Assembly: GCA_023333565.1 (NCBI GenBank)
Contig: JAJKFH010003493.1
Coordinates: 806,001-870,000, forward strand
Origin: Puffinus mauretanicus
Taxonomy: Eukaryota; Chordata; Aves; Procellariiformes; Procellariidae
Direction: 5' to 3'
DNA: 64,000 nt
In this document: positions 36,346 through 50,600 of the stretch, piece after piece
How the letters are laid out: each line of letters starts with the position of its first letter
Position numbering within the stretch: the stretch's first letter is position 1
The notes under the pieces: model-generated
The model's database searches: none
What the model was told of the DNA's origin: nothing
The model's input: the letters and a program-made list of their open reading frames with translations, nothing else
Translations under genes and position numbers: made by a program

Positions 36346-39300
36346 TGTTAGTGAATTGCAGGGTGACCAAGGGCCCTCAGTGCAACTCAGTTTAACTTGC
36401 CTTTTAATAGCTGTGACAGGTGAGGTGTGTTTCCAATTGAATTAAAAGTTAATGCAATTATACAAGGCTTTCTTAATACCTTATCACTGAACTTTTGAAC
36501 TTAGTGAGCATGAATTAATCTGACAGTTGAATTGAGTGGGAGGAAACTTACAACTGGGAGGTAGGACCTACTGTTTGTTTTACTAAAGAAGATTTTAAAA
36601 ACCCCAAAACAAACCCTCTTAGCTTTCGTAAATAGTTGTTCTTTATAAACATTTTGAAGTGGGAAGGAATGAACACCAAAAAAGTGTCTATTAAAATAAT
36701 ATTCAGTGTTAGCATGAGAACGTATGGGTTTTTCAGTAACCTTTGAATATACTTATATTTGGTGCTAGAAAGGTTTAACAACCAGAAGCATCTTGCTCCT
36801 ACTTGTGTTTTTTTGGAAGTATTGCTTCTAATTATTTTCAAGATTAAATTTAATAGTTTAATAAACAGGATTATATGATGTTGAGAGGACAATATTTAAT
36901 TGACTGCAACTTTGGAGTTTTTTTTTTTTCCCCCCTCTCCTTTTCTGATGATAGTTGTCAGGGAAAGTGGTTGTTGTGACAGCATCCACAGAAAGGCAAA
37001 TTGAATACATTATGATGAGGATGCATAGGGTTTGCAAATTAGCGATGAAGATACTAAAGAATGAAACTGTTCAGAGAAAGTAAAATTTACCAAGCACCGT
37101 TGTCATAAAATGAGCTTTTTAGTATTTCTCTAGTTCTTGTGAGAGTAGATTACTTATTGTAAAAAGTTTGAGATTGAAAAATTGCCTGTTGTACCTGAGG
37201 AGATTTTGCTTGGCTTCTCTAGCTTAACCCACGCTAGATGAACTACAGCGATCTGGTTTGTGAGCTTAGAGACAGTGACTTTCCATTTCCTGGAGGCCAC
37301 AAGACGGAAGCGATTTGGAAGTCTGATTTAGCTGATGTGCTGACGTGTTTCTGAAAGAGCACCAAGTGTGCTGAGGCTGCAGGGCTGTGCCCGTGTACAC
37401 ATGGACTCTTGGGGAGTGCTTTGGGGCTGTGGACTTCGCCCATACGGAAGGGTAAGCAGTGGTCAAAGCTAGCAGCTACTGAGATGCGTGTATGCAGATT
37501 TTTTTCTCTAAAAATGGAGCAAGTATCTGTAAAAAGTGATGTCTCTGTCTGTGGAACAGACTGTTTACGACTAGAATCAAAGAGAACCTAAGATTTCTGA
37601 GGGAGAGATGCAAAATGATAGATATTTAAAGAGACTGAAGTCTTGCTTGTTTTAGCATCATGTGTCTTATACTCCATATACTGTGTGGAGTTTTTGATGC
37701 TGACTGCAGGAATTCTGTATTTTTCATTGCTGTGCTGGTGTGTCTTTTAAAAAAAGAAAAAAAAGCAGTACAGCTTTTCTGAAATTAAGGTGAGGGCTGC
37801 AACACACTCATTCAGGATTCCTGTGGATCAAAGGCATTTCTTGAATTTAGTGTTTTATTTTTATGTCTACATGCATATATACACCCTTCTATGTAAGGCA
37901 AGGTAAACCAGTACAAAAATTATACTCTTATTATTAACAGCTGGAGACTGTTCATACTACCATTATGAAGTCAAACCCCTCAAGTCTGGAAGGTAAACAA
38001 AATAAAATGGTTCAGACTCTCAGTAACCTTGAAAAAAATCAGGAAAATACCATCTTGAAATTATTTGCATTTGACATTTGGAAATATTTTGAAAACCGTT
38101 CTATTCTCTTTCAAATCAAAAGATGGGGCAAAATGGGAATCTCTGTGATACTGGGAAAAATTTAATGTAATCCTGCTTTTATTCTCTCTCCTCCTGATCC
38201 TAGAATAAGATTAGCATTTCAAACTACAGAAATCTGTTTGTGCGGTGGTCTGTTTGCTATTAGAGCCTCTGCATCCTGTGTTCCATCCTATGTAAAATGT
38301 GTGTTATATTTAACTACATCCCACGGTGTTAATCACTAATATTTGTAAAGCTCTATGAAAAGGAAAGCTATATTTCTGCCCAGCATTAGTAAGAAATGGG
38401 AAAACATTCTTACTCTCAAGATATTTAATATATTAAATCAAAGCTGTTCTATAGCCTACATTAAGCATCAATGAACAACAGAAGTGGTTTCTGGAAACCA
38501 TTCTTTTCTACAGTATGTGAAAGAAAACTTAAGTGGTGCCTCTCTTCAAACTCGTGTGCTTATAAACGGTGGACATAATTACTCCTGCTAGAACTTAATA
38601 TTATGTCCTGTCAACAGTGTATTCGGGTTGGTTTTGTTTTTTTTTTTTTAAAAAACATTAATTATTTAATACAAACAATAATACTATTCATTTAATGCAT
38701 TTATTTTTGGAAGTAAAGATTAAAGTCCTTTTAAATAGGCTGTTTCATGTGCAGATCATTCTAAAAAAATACATAAATGTAAAATGTTTCTTTGTCACAG
38801 GCAAAAGTATTAGGGAGACCTTTCTTGGGATGGGATGTGTGGTAAGTGGGATTGTAAAGCTTACTTTAAGTAGGCCGAGATGGACATCAATTGTATTCAT
38901 AGACATTAACTTGTCTGTGTATTACTTTAAATATTTTATGGGGAATCTTTCGTTTTAACTGGTTACTCTAGTACAGATTATCTCATGATTTGCAACTCCA
39001 GAGAGATCAAAATGCACTCAGGTTCTTTAGAGTGACAGCTCTGGGGCATTTGCAGCAGCGCATACAATATGAATTGGAGAAGCCAAACAGAATAAAAGGC
39101 GGGCAGAGGTCTGTGGTTGGACTCAGTAATTACAGCCATCCTGCAAGCCCTTCTGGGACTGCCAGATTTGAGGAGTCATAACTTGTGGGATAATCTAATG
39201 CATGTATTGTGTCAGAAAGCACTTCTTTGATTGTTGCTTACAGTTCATATTTTTAAAACGATGTAATATAATACTGGAGAAACTAAATTTTGATTCCTGT

Positions 39301-41887
39301 CCTTAAAGAGTAAAATTAAAGGCTACAGCTGTAGTTGGGGATTTCTTACAGATACAGCCCCATTTTGTAAGGTTTTGTCTTCTAAGAGTTTCTGTCTGTC
39401 GCTTTAATATCATGAGAGAGCTTCTTATGGAAAAAGTAGTATTTGTGAGCGTGCTTTCTCTTCTTTTTTTTTTTCTTTTTCCTGACAGCACAACAAAGAG
39501 CTGGGTGAACTGTGCATTTCACCATGACCTTTATAGAACTGCTGATCTTACACTGTTTAACTGCCAGGTTTTATTCTTCTATGAGCTTATATCTTTTATT
39601 GGCCTTTTCATGCGGGCTTAGCAGATGCTGGAGAAGTAACTTTGCTTTTTTTTTTTTTTCCTTTGGAAATACTTCAGAAAGTTTTTTGCAGCATAGAGAT
39701 AAACTGTTCAGAGTTTTTTGTTTTCTTTTGATTTTTAGGCTGTGTTGATTTGTTTGGTTATATTTAGCACTGCTGCTCTAATTTTTCTAATGTGACTTTT
39801 TCCTCATGCTCATCTAATATTTCTGCAGTTAGTGGTGCATATATTATAACTCACTTTTGCGTCATCATGCACCTATCCAATACAGAGGTCATAGCACTTT
39901 TTTTTTCTTAAGAAATGTCTATCATATAGTTCTGTAGACCGTGATATTTGAAACTTTTTGAAATATCCAATGAAAAGAATATTCAGTAAGCACAGGTAAC
40001 AGACTGATGTTTACCAATAGTTAACTGCTAAAATTATTTGTATCGACTCATACCTGAGATTTGATAAATGCATTTTTTCTTCATTTTTTTCCTCTTCTAT
40101 AAATTTTTTACAATTTTTGCAGTTCATTAAAAATTTAACTGTGGGTTTGTAGAGTAACTGTTATGGGAGAAAATGGGGAGCTATTTAGAATAAAATATGT
40201 AAAGAGTTTTCCTTTCAGATTGACTGACAATAACATCATGAAATCTCTTAGATATCACAGTGGCTTGTTTATTCTGTGAAGAAAAGGTGCATTCGTTTTC
40301 AAGAGTTGTGCTCCTTTCCAAAAGCAGAAATGTCCTTTAAGAGTTAGCGGAAAAGCTCAAATTACCAACAGCTTTCTGTTTTCTGAGGGTGTACGCTATG
40401 GCTTTTTGAAGTGATCTTATGCTAAACTTAGAGTAATGTAAATATTTTATTACTATATTTACTTCATGTGATGCTCTAAAATTCTGGGTAAATGCGTGTT
40501 CAGTGGCATTCAAATTTCAATTTATTTAAATCTGTCCATTTATTTGAAAGTGGTGTCTGTCTGAAGTCTCGGTTTTGTTTCCATGTTGTTGGGCATGATG
40601 ACAATGGTGATTTGAATCATGTTTCTTGTAAAGCTGAAAAAACTACCGTTTTGTAGTCGTAGCAGTGTAATATGGTATGTGGGTATTATTAATACTTTAT
40701 GTTAATAGAGATAATGAAAGATAAAAATAAAGTATATACAATGTGAATATTGTGGTGATTTTTCCTTCCTGACAGGCTGTTGAGCTTCCAGTACAGAGAA
40801 GCATAACTTTATTAATAATTGAAGCAAAAAATTTTAAAATTACACAATTCCTTCTGAATATCCCACTTACTTCATTTAAGCCTGCGTAAGGTGAGTGGCC
40901 ACTTTCCCCTCCAAAATGTTACATCATCAGATCTGTTCTTTAAAGGGATGAGCTGAGAGGAAGGTGTCTTATTTGGGTACCTGTCCCTCAGGAGAAGCAG
41001 ACTTTTATTTTGTGGGCAGTTTGTCGTCACTTAGTTGCAATAAGATTAGTCAAAAATGTGTATATCAGGTCTTTCTGAAACAGTTATCTTGTGTGCAGGA
41101 ATTTAGAAACAAGCCCCTTTGCATTATGTGGAATTACATGCTTGTCTTCTAAATAGCATCCAGTGCTGGCTTAGACAGCAGCATTGGAAAACCGGAGTTG
41201 AGTAATCCTGTAAACTAAATGAGATCTTTCCAATAAAAAAATGTTAGTGTAACTAGTCCTCTTAGTAGGTGTGGGTTAAGTGTGTACCTGGATTTATAAA
41301 ATAGTATTTGTGTATGCTGAGTCTAATTTGGAAGGTCTTGCTCTTTTGGAAGCTCATCAAGGCAGTAAGTTTTATTTAGCAAAATACAGAATAAATATGG
41401 TCTCATCTTCTGATGTCTCCTGTTTTCCCTTATTACCATCTCCTGGTGGAACTGATGTGTGCAAGAAATAGGGAATGTATGATGCTCAAGTTTAGGAGCT
41501 ATAGGAAAGGGTGGGGATAAAGATGTATTTTATGTACAAGGTCACACAATCTGCTGCTTTCTTCAAGAGGTAATGATAAGCTGTAACACTTCTTTAATGA
41601 CATGTGAGTCTAGTGTTCAGAGAAAAAAAGATGTGTTGCCTTGAGAAGGCAAGCTCTTGGAATTTGATGAGATGGGTGAGAAGACTTGCAGGGCCCTTCG
41701 TAAAACGGGGGAGAAAAAGCTAGTATGTTATGCTCATCTTAGAAGGCAAAATGAGCAATTCCTTCAGTCAGTTAATGCAGTTTGAATAATGTGCTTTTGG
41801 TCAAGGTCACCTTGTGCATGGACTGTGATAGGGAGCAGTATCATAAGTCTCAAATTGATGTAGGGGATATGGTTTGTTAAGATTTGT
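36346..41887. other. Non-coding, presumed AZI2 intron 1 (middle part)
   Basis: AT-rich sequence with T tracts and no supported exon, RNA gene or named repeat. Open frames such as 37243-37443, 38990-39181 and 39412-39621 show no family resemblance. Confidence 0.5.
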
Positions 41888-42590
41888 TGTTTAAAGTTAG
41901 GTAACTAACAGGTGTTGTGTTTGTAGGTGTGTAGATAAATTGTGTATCTTGAAAGTATTCTTAGGCTCCAGTGAGCAGTAACCACGGAAACGGAACAACC
42001 TTATAAGGAAGGAAAGGAACAGTGAAGAGACATGAGATTCCTTGGTTCGAATGATGTAGATGGGTTAGGAATGCTTCATGAATAGATAGGCCGGACATTC
42101 AATAGATAGAAGAACCTTGAAACTTTGTACTTTACGTTAATTAATTGGAGAAGCTAACCTTGTAGGGTTGATAGGGAAGGTATACTGGAATAAGCTAGCT
42201 TGTTACAAGTGAAAAACATGTAAACTAAGCCAAGGGACTAATGGCGCATGCGTGAAGACTGAGTTCAACCAGAGGGCACCGTGATGAAGACTATCGACGA
42301 CCACCAGAGGACCCCGAAAGACCACCAAAGAACACAAGGGCGCATGCGGCAGGGACATTTGCGTATGTTAATGAATTCTGGGAAATAACATGAATATTTA
42401 GATTCTTTCTCGGAAATGTAATGAATATGTATACTCTAATTGCATTTAACCCCTATGGTTACGTGATTTGGCACGCACACTAGGTGGAGCGATCCCCGGT
42501 GCGTCCAGCGCTGCAATAAAGAATACCTGCTTTCTAAAACTCTAAATTGAGTCTTAGAGAGTTTTTCGGAGACTACTTCGTTTTAAGTGA
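41888..42590 (+). mobile_element. Probable solo LTR of another avian ERV family (approximate limits)
   Basis: The block differs in composition from its surroundings and has a typical LTR 3' layout. It is moderately GC-rich, then AATAAA at 42515-42520 is followed by about 70 bp (GAATACCTGC...GTCTTAGAGAG...) resembling R/U5. Two GGCGCATGCG words (about 42244 and 42341) lie in the presumed U3 and resemble NRF1 sites. I could not fix TG...CA ends or a target duplication, so limits are approximate. No internal retroviral genes adjoin it. Confidence 0.6.
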
Positions 42591-44416
42591 TATTATTCTT
42601 GCAATGAAAAGAAAAGCCTTTTTTTGCAAGGCACTTTCTACTTAAGTATGAGGCAGAGCAACAAGCAAGGGAAGCTTAGGCTACCTGTTTTGTTAGAATA
42701 CATCAAACAGTGTGCAAGGCATCTGTTTGCCTCCTGAAGATAACCGTTAAAAGGACTTCAGTTTTGGTTTGTAGTTTTTTTGTCTTTTTTCACTGTTGCA
42801 ACTCCATTGCTGTCTATTTAGTATAAACGAGCTGTCACAGTTTTTTATCATGTTGTCTACCTGGCTTGGAGCAAATTGAGACAAATATGGTAACAGCACT
42901 GTTGTTCAGCTATAGCTGTACTACAGCTCTTCGTAATGCTGCTTTTGCATTGCTAGCACGGTGAGAGAAATTTAACCACATAGATAAGCTCCAGGGCGTT
43001 GATCCCTTTACCTCTTAGTATCGCTAAACAAATGTAAGTCTAGTTTGAATTTAAATAGCAAATACACATTAGAGGCAGTGATGATTGTGGCTGTGGGTTT
43101 TTCCCCCCCTGATGCCTGTCTTTCCTGCTAAGTTCTACTGATCAGGTCAGTTTTCTGTTGAAATAACTTTTTCCTGCAATACTAACTGTCTTCATTATGC
43201 TCATTTCTTTCATTCCAGCATTTCTGTTGGTTCATTAGCTAATCATCAGGAATCTAAGGATTTGTTCAAGGGGAAAAAGTAAAAATAAAAATCTGCTTTT
43301 GGTAGAAGTAGCATCAGTAGTTTTTTTGGGGGGAGGAGGAAATGTAATCAGGTACTGAATAGCATTTGTTAATATTGCATATAAATGCAAGGAATCTTGA
43401 TCTTCATAACTAAATAAGAATGAGCTGTGTCCTTTTTTGTTTGCTCGGGTTTGGTTTTGGTTTTGGGGGGGGGGGGGGGTTCGTTTGTTTGTTTTTAAAT
43501 CAAACCCCTGAACTTGTTCCTGGTATTTAGTAACATTAAGGAAAATGCTGTTGGAGCTTTTCCCTTAAGACCTGGAGTTCAAGTAAGTAATGGGAGTTTT
43601 TTAAAGGTGCTGTTTTCTTATTGGATGTTTTGCTGTGCCTAAATGATGTGTGTTGTAACAAAAACCCAATCTAATGGTTACTTTGCATTTGTCATTCAGG
43701 TGGATTTGCCTAGTATTTTAGGGTAATACTTTTCTTACGGTGAGATTATTGTCAGTCTTCTCCATGCACGTTGAGGCAGATCATGTTACTGAGTATGTTT
43801 TCATTCTCACCATATTTGCAGTCAAGAATTACTGTAGTTGTTGTTCAGCAGGATGTTTTCTACTGTGACCAAATAAAAAATAGCTACTCATGCAGCCTCT
43901 TTAAGGACTAATGCAAGTGTACCTTAAGATTCCATTTTAAAGTTTGGGAAAAGTATAAACATTTGCATTCAAGAATGAAGGGAATTTGGCACTTATGCTC
44001 AGGAACCACAGTAGTTAGTCAATTTCTTGCAACTATAATCTCTTTTACTGCTCAGTGCTGACTTGCAAAAACTCTAATACAATATTCCTTTGGAGTTAAG
44101 ATATTTGGTACCAGCCAAATTCTAGCATGGTGTTAAGCCTTAATAAAAATTAATTCGGGGGTTCATAAATCTGATGTGTATTCAAAATGTTTTTATCAAG
44201 TTACAGTGAAAGATGCTTCTTTTCTAACCAGCATATTTTCAATGTAAAATGGGTCTCAGGATTTTTCTGCAAGATTAAGATATTTCCTGATTATTCAGTC
44301 TTGTCATACTTAGACAGAAACACCCTGCAGTATTATTTTGGAAGGCTTTCAGACCCGAGACTCATGATGAATTTGTCTTTGTGAAAATTTTGCACTCCTA
44401 TCTGTCTTTTTAACAG
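42591..44416. other. Non-coding, presumed AZI2 intron 1 (right part)
   Basis: AT-rich DNA with a run of 15 G at 43465-43479 followed by T-rich sequence. The last bases (TCTTTTTAACAG) are the splice acceptor for the first coding exon. Confidence 0.6.
43465..43479. repeat. Run of 15 G
   Basis: The run is preceded by GGTTTTGG repeats and followed by TTCGTTTGTTTG. It can form a G-quadruplex in AZI2 intron 1. Confidence 0.9.
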
Positions 44417-44421
44417 CTGTC

Positions 44422-44646
44422 ATGGAGGAGTTGGTAGAAGATGACATCTGTATTTTGAACCATGAAAAAGCAGACAACGCTCATAAGAGAGATGGGGAGA
44501 TTCCTGTTTCATCTTACAGTGGAGATGAGTCTGTTGCCTCACACTTCGCACTTGTCACTGCATATGAAGATATCAAGAAACGACTAAAGGAGACAGAGAA
44601 GGAGAACTCCTTCTTAAAAAAAAGAGTGAGAATTCTAGAAGAGAAG
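44422..44646 (+). CDS. AZI2: AZI2 coding exon 1 (residues 1-75)
   Basis: The exon itself begins at 44417 after TTTTTAACAG; five untranslated bases precede the ATG. It ends GAGAAG before GTAAGA, phase 0. It encodes the conserved N-terminus and the first heptads ([17 protein letters not shown]). Confidence 0.95.
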
Positions 44647-47600
44647 GTAAGAAAAAAGTCAATTTACCAGCTTCTGGTAGCAGCTACTTTTTTGCTCCTG
44701 GCTGAATGGCAGAGCAGATGGATAAGTCTTTAAAATAGGTACTTAAAATAATTTCCAAGTTAAAAAGTTTTGGTAAATTGTTTTACTTGTTTAAGTGAAA
44801 CACAGTTTGTTCCTCTGGTAGTCTAGTTAAGTCATACTGGGATTTTTGATTCTTACTGGACATGTATGTGAAGCAATGCAGTAGTGCCCTGCAAAGACAC
44901 TAGCTTTGATTCAGAAAGACGTGGTTTCATTCGATCGTTACTGTATTTCATCTACCCCTTTATGGTGTTTATTAACCTGGGCACATGTGACTTAGTATTG
45001 TTGAATAATGAGGTGCCAAGTCTATAAACTGCCGGAATCCAGGAACTGTCTATCAAAAGAATCTCTTGGGCTCAGCAAACCGAAATGATAAGGAATAATT
45101 GGTTGATAAGAGTATCCGGCTAGGTCTAGCTAATAGCAGTCTCAAACATGAAATACAAAGTTGCAATGCTTAACATAGGGGTGTTGCCCGGCTATTTTTT
45201 GATGCAGTAATTCTGAAACCTAAAGGAATCTAGGAATTTGTTTTATATGCAGTTTCTCGTGGCCTTGGTCTAGTGAAGTTCATTAAAGCTAAGAATTGAC
45301 CATGACACAGGCTTTTCTCCCCTAGTAAGGAATGCTATTGTGAAACGTATATCCGTTGTTCAGTAGTGAGTGTCTTTGTACTGCAGAAGGTGTTGACTTT
45401 GATAGATAGCTTTCTTATTAATATAAGATAGAAAGATAGATTCTAGAGTTAGAGCTGAGACATTTATTAGGACTTAGTCCTAAGTATGTGTTACTGACTC
45501 TTTAAAGCTTACAAAGTGCGTATTATTTTGTGGCATTGGAATGAAGAGGTTGAGTCACACTCGGTACAATTTTGAAACGCTTATTCAGGAATGCTTGATG
45601 ACTATTTTGACAGGATTGACTTTCTGTCAAAAGGCAAAACTTTCTCAGCACTTTCTTTATATAAGGTCCTGGGGGTAATGGGGATAGGAGTAGAGCTCTA
45701 GACTGAATATTCTTTGAACCATGCTGAGCGTAACATCTTTTACGTGGTTACTCAAAATGAACAGGACTTGATGATCTTGACAGTCCCTTCTAGTCTTGTG
45801 TCTTTTGGTTTGGCCTGGTTCAGCTTAATTGTCTTGAAGATGATACTTTTGTTTTTCATAGAGAAAACTTTTGTTTTAGTATGTGAATACCATAAAAATG
45901 TTTCCATGAGAGAGGGGCATTGAGAAGGCCTACACTGTTAAGTAGCAGAACTGACTTTCCGTCTTTGTTAATGCCTAGTAAAGCTGCATGATAAAAAATA
46001 AATGGGGAGTTACCCGTGTTGAGTTTTAAATTTCAAAGTGTATGGAAACTTCCAGAAAGTTTGGAAAGGCTTATGTTCTATCTGAATGGCTTTACTTGGG
46101 GGAGGAAAATATAAAGGACAAGACTTAAAATGAGTAGTACACATACTTTCAGGGTCAATACAAAAAGCAAAGGGCAGAAACTTCCTATCTTTGTGGCTTG
46201 CTTTCCCATACTTTCTTTCAAGCAAACACCTAAAAGAGGAGATATTTAAGGTAGATACATAACGGTCACGTCTTTGATTTTTTTTGTTGTTGTTGTGTGA
46301 CTCTTAATTTTTAAGAAAATGTATATAAATCTGTTGCAAATGTCTACATTAGATACACTGCATGTGTTTAAATGCCTCAATAATTTAAAGCAAGTGTGCA
46401 GGATAAACAGAATGAAAAGGATAATGCAGTACTTAGTCAAAACAAGAACTTTCTAAATGGACAGATGTAATATGATGTAAGACTTCTCTTCTTGCTGTCT
46501 TATTAAAAATACTGAATATGTTTTAACTGTGCTCCTCTCTTTCTGACAATCTAGTTGGTAGTGTTTATTCCCTCTTGCTTGTCTCTTGCCTTAGCAGGCA
46601 ATGAGATAGCGGTGACCTGGAAGTTAACAGTTATTTGTAAAATAATTCTGCTTTGCCTTTTCTCACATAAACACTCTGAAAAAAATCTTTGTTTAAATTA
46701 CGAGTCATTAAAAAAAAATGATGTTCATTTTCCTCTTAATTTTCTATATGTTGTGTCAGAGCCTGGAAAAAATACAATTAAAAGGTTGTCAGTGTGAGTA
46801 ATCAAGACTTGTGGTTTTTAAATACTCATAGCAGTAAACTAGTAAGCATTAGGTACGGTTAGAGATTGCAGAATTTGTAAACGGCCTTTGTTGCTCTTTT
46901 GTAAAAAATTTTGGTCCATATCAACGTAATTGATTAATTTATTTTCTAAACTAAAAAAAAAAAAAACCAAAAAAAAAAAAACAAAACAAACTGTCATTTT
47001 AATGTTGCAGACTGTACTATTGCACTTTTTAAATTTTGCAGTTCTCAATATAGCATATGAAACTTCTTACTTCTCTTGTTTGTTAAACTTTTAGCTGCTT
47101 GGCTCCCGACTGGAAGAGGAATGCAGTTCAGTTGGACGTGAACAAGTAAATAAGGCATACCAAGCCTATCGAGAGGCCTGCATTGACCGAGATAATCTGA
47201 AAAGCAAACTGGATAAAATGGTATGCCTTTTTAAGTAATGACTTAAATGCATGTTATATAAGTACTGCGTAGTTAGTAAATGTTTACTGTTGCTGAAGAT
47301 CTGTGGTGTTTGTTTTATCACATCACTTTTTAAAGTACATGATGATACTTTATGTAGGAATAACAATTTTAAGTATCTCAATGTTATTACCGGGCTAGGC
47401 TAATGCTAAAAAAAATCAAAGCAATAGTTTTCTTGTTTTGTTTTGCCTTTTTTTAAAAAAAAAAAAAAGTTGAATTGTCAGATATGATAGAAAAAAGCTT
47501 CACAAATGGTTTCTCCCCCCCACACCTTCTGAAAATAGGTGAAAGAAAGTGCGGAATCCTTGAAAGCCTTGAATGAACAGTTGCAGTCTAAAGAAGTAGA

Positions 47601-50600
47601 GCTGTTACAACTAAGAACTGAAGTGGAAACTCAACAAGGTATGCATTTGGTTGCTTCCTCTTAAGGTATGTTGCCTAGTCTTAGTGGTTATATTATGATC
47701 TCAGGGCATGAAGAGGTTTAACCTTATACAGTGGCTAGGTAAGAGAGGAGTATACTGCAGTGAGATACCTTGAGCTGGGATATGTGTTCATTCCTGTAAA
47801 CGGTGACATGTTTTATTATCATAGATGAGGAGCTCCATGGTAAAGATCTGAGGCTGTCGTGTTCTTCCACTGTAGGTTATTTAATAATTTGAGAAATGTG
47901 CACAACCTGACAGTTTAATAGGCTAGTCATGTACATCTCTGGACCCCACCACCTTTTCCTCAGAGTGGGGCGGGGGCATACTTGTTCAAGTATCAAACGC
48001 TATCCAGTTGATACCACTTTCTCTGGTACCTGCAGATGATCTGGTATATTGCTTTATTTCACTGTTGGGATATGACAGATACAAGAGGATCTTGTATAGC
48101 AACAGCTGCAGTCGACAACAGCTTTTTAAAGGGCTGGGGGGTGAGGAAAGGTAGGAATATGCTGGTTGTAGAGAGCCTGGTGGAAAGAGGGAAGAGAAAC
48201 GGTGTACCCTGGCAATTCCAAAAGCCCGAATCCAGCTTCTGTTACTGCCATTGTAAGGAGTGCTGTGTAGGTGATAGGTATGTAAAATAAAACACTATGG
48301 AAAAAAATTAATCTTTATTAATATAGTGTTACAAAAAAAGAGAAGAAGAAAATGCCATCTATGTAAAGTTAGAGATATGGACTGGACTTCAGATTCTGTA
48401 CAAATGCAGTCATTTGAAGGGTGCTTGTAAGTGTTGCTGTGCTTGATTGGATTACTTTGCGAGAAGACCTCAAGCATGTAATGCACTGCTTCAACTGCAG
48501 AAGCTTTTAAACCTAGAAGAACAAACTACATGTAGTAGTAGTAGTATCATTGTTGACGACATCATGGTTTAAGGAGGTAAGAAGTGCAGAGTTTATAAAG
48601 AGAGCTCTGAAAATGTGGTGATTTCAAGCCTTATTTAGTAGTCAATTTTACTCATAAATCGGCTCCGAGTACCTTGTTTAGGAAAAATCAGTGTAGCTTA
48701 AGGTTGTTTAAATTGTTAGATCCGAAAGTGAGCGTACCATGTAGTTGAAGACTTGGGGGTTTTCTTCCTGTCATGTTCTTTCTTTTCTTGCTGTCTAACC
48801 AGCGTCCTACTACTGATTTGATGCTAGGATCATCTTAGGTTGCTGCTTAATAGCGACCGTGTGAATTTGTTCTGTCTAATAAGACTTACGTAACTTCTAG
48901 GCTTTATCCTTTTGTTTTGATTGTATCTTTTGTAGTTCTGTTTGGAACTTCTTTATATAAAACTCGGGAAAAACTTAGGGAAAATTACCTAACGATATAA
49001 ATCTGAGGGGGGGAAAAGGCTCATGTTTTCAAAGCACGTAAGAAGTATGCAAGTTGGTGTATATGTCGTGTATTTGCCATTAACAGATCTTTGTATTTCC
49101 AGTGCCTTTTTATGCTGTTACTTCCTTTTTCTTTATGTAAAATCTCCAGTGCATTCTTGGAAAGTAGGGCTCCGTACTTTAAACTCAGAAAATAGACTAC
49201 TACTTTGCCAACAACTTTACCAGCGTTACTATTTCTGTGTTGTCATAGACTGCACTTTCTTCAGAATGTACAGGTTAATGTTTTTGTAGGGCATGGGCTG
49301 GTTGAGGTGAAACCTTACATATTGAGTTATATTTCTTGAACTGAACTGAGACTGAAATCTGATTGTCTTGCTTGTCTTCTTACAGTGATGAAAAATCTGA
49401 ATTGTACTCAGTCCAGCTGGGAAATAGAGAAGCTGAGCAGTGACCTGAAAGTGCATAGTCTGGAACAGGATCTAGAAAAGCTCAAGCAAGAGTGCAGCAG
49501 TCTCAGAAAGGAGTTGCAAAAATCCAAGCAGAAGGTACCTTTATTTTTAAGGAATTTTTGTATTACTAGATTTGACTGTGTTATAGCATTATTTTAAATC
49601 CCTTGTTCAAGCAAAATAAAGAGTAAACAAAGAGATAGAAAGTATATAATTGAGTGAAAGATTAACATCCCAGTAAAATTAACCTTAAATATTCTGATAG
49701 ACTGGTTTGTTTCTTGGAAATAGTACACTTACATAGGTGAGATTTCCCAGCCGTTGCTCACGTAACAACAGAAAATAAAGCTTTACAATTTCTTGTAAGT
49801 AGCCGATCAGATCGAAGTGTTCTATCCTGGTATTTGTCTTGGGCTGGACTTCTTAGAAAGTTTGGGCAAAACCTGGTTTATTTTTTGGTTTGGAGTGTTT
49901 TTTGTTTGGTTGGTTTTTTTTTTCTTTTCTTTTAAAACAATAGAATGCTTATGTTAAAAGATACCATGAACTTTGTTTAAGGAGCTCTAGCACTTTTCTT
50001 TAGGGTAGTTGCATGAAGCTTGTCAGGAAAGTGGATTTTTGAACAAGGTTTCCAGAATCTTGCTATGCCTCTTTTAGCCTGGGGCAAGTGTCTGTTGTGA
50101 GGGTCTCATTGTGTAACGTAGGTGTGGTTAGGATCTCAAAAAGGAAATTAAGATAGCTTAACAGTAATAAAATACATTAAGTTTAAAAAAAAAAAAGTCT
50201 AGTGCATGCTTACTGCTTTACATAATAAAAGGTACAGTCTCTAGGACTCTACAGTCACATTGGAGTTACACAATAAATTTAAAAGATTTAAATGTGATTG
50301 TTTGAAGAGGCAGACTATTTTAGGTTCCTTATGGTCATTAATCATTATGAGTATGTGATCTTGAGTCACATAATATTTGAGTGAGCCAATATTGAGGGTA
50401 TGTAAGCCTCGCAGATAGAATCCTTGCATGGCCGTCATCTGCCTTCAAACAGGATTTGGTTTAATTGGAATTAAATTAATTCGGTTAAACATTTGGAAAT
50501 GTTTCTTTGGCTCTTTTTCCTTTGGGCACATTTACATTACTACAGAAATGTACTTTTGAAGCAAATCTCCTTATCACCACTGCCTACTGTGCCTTGCATT

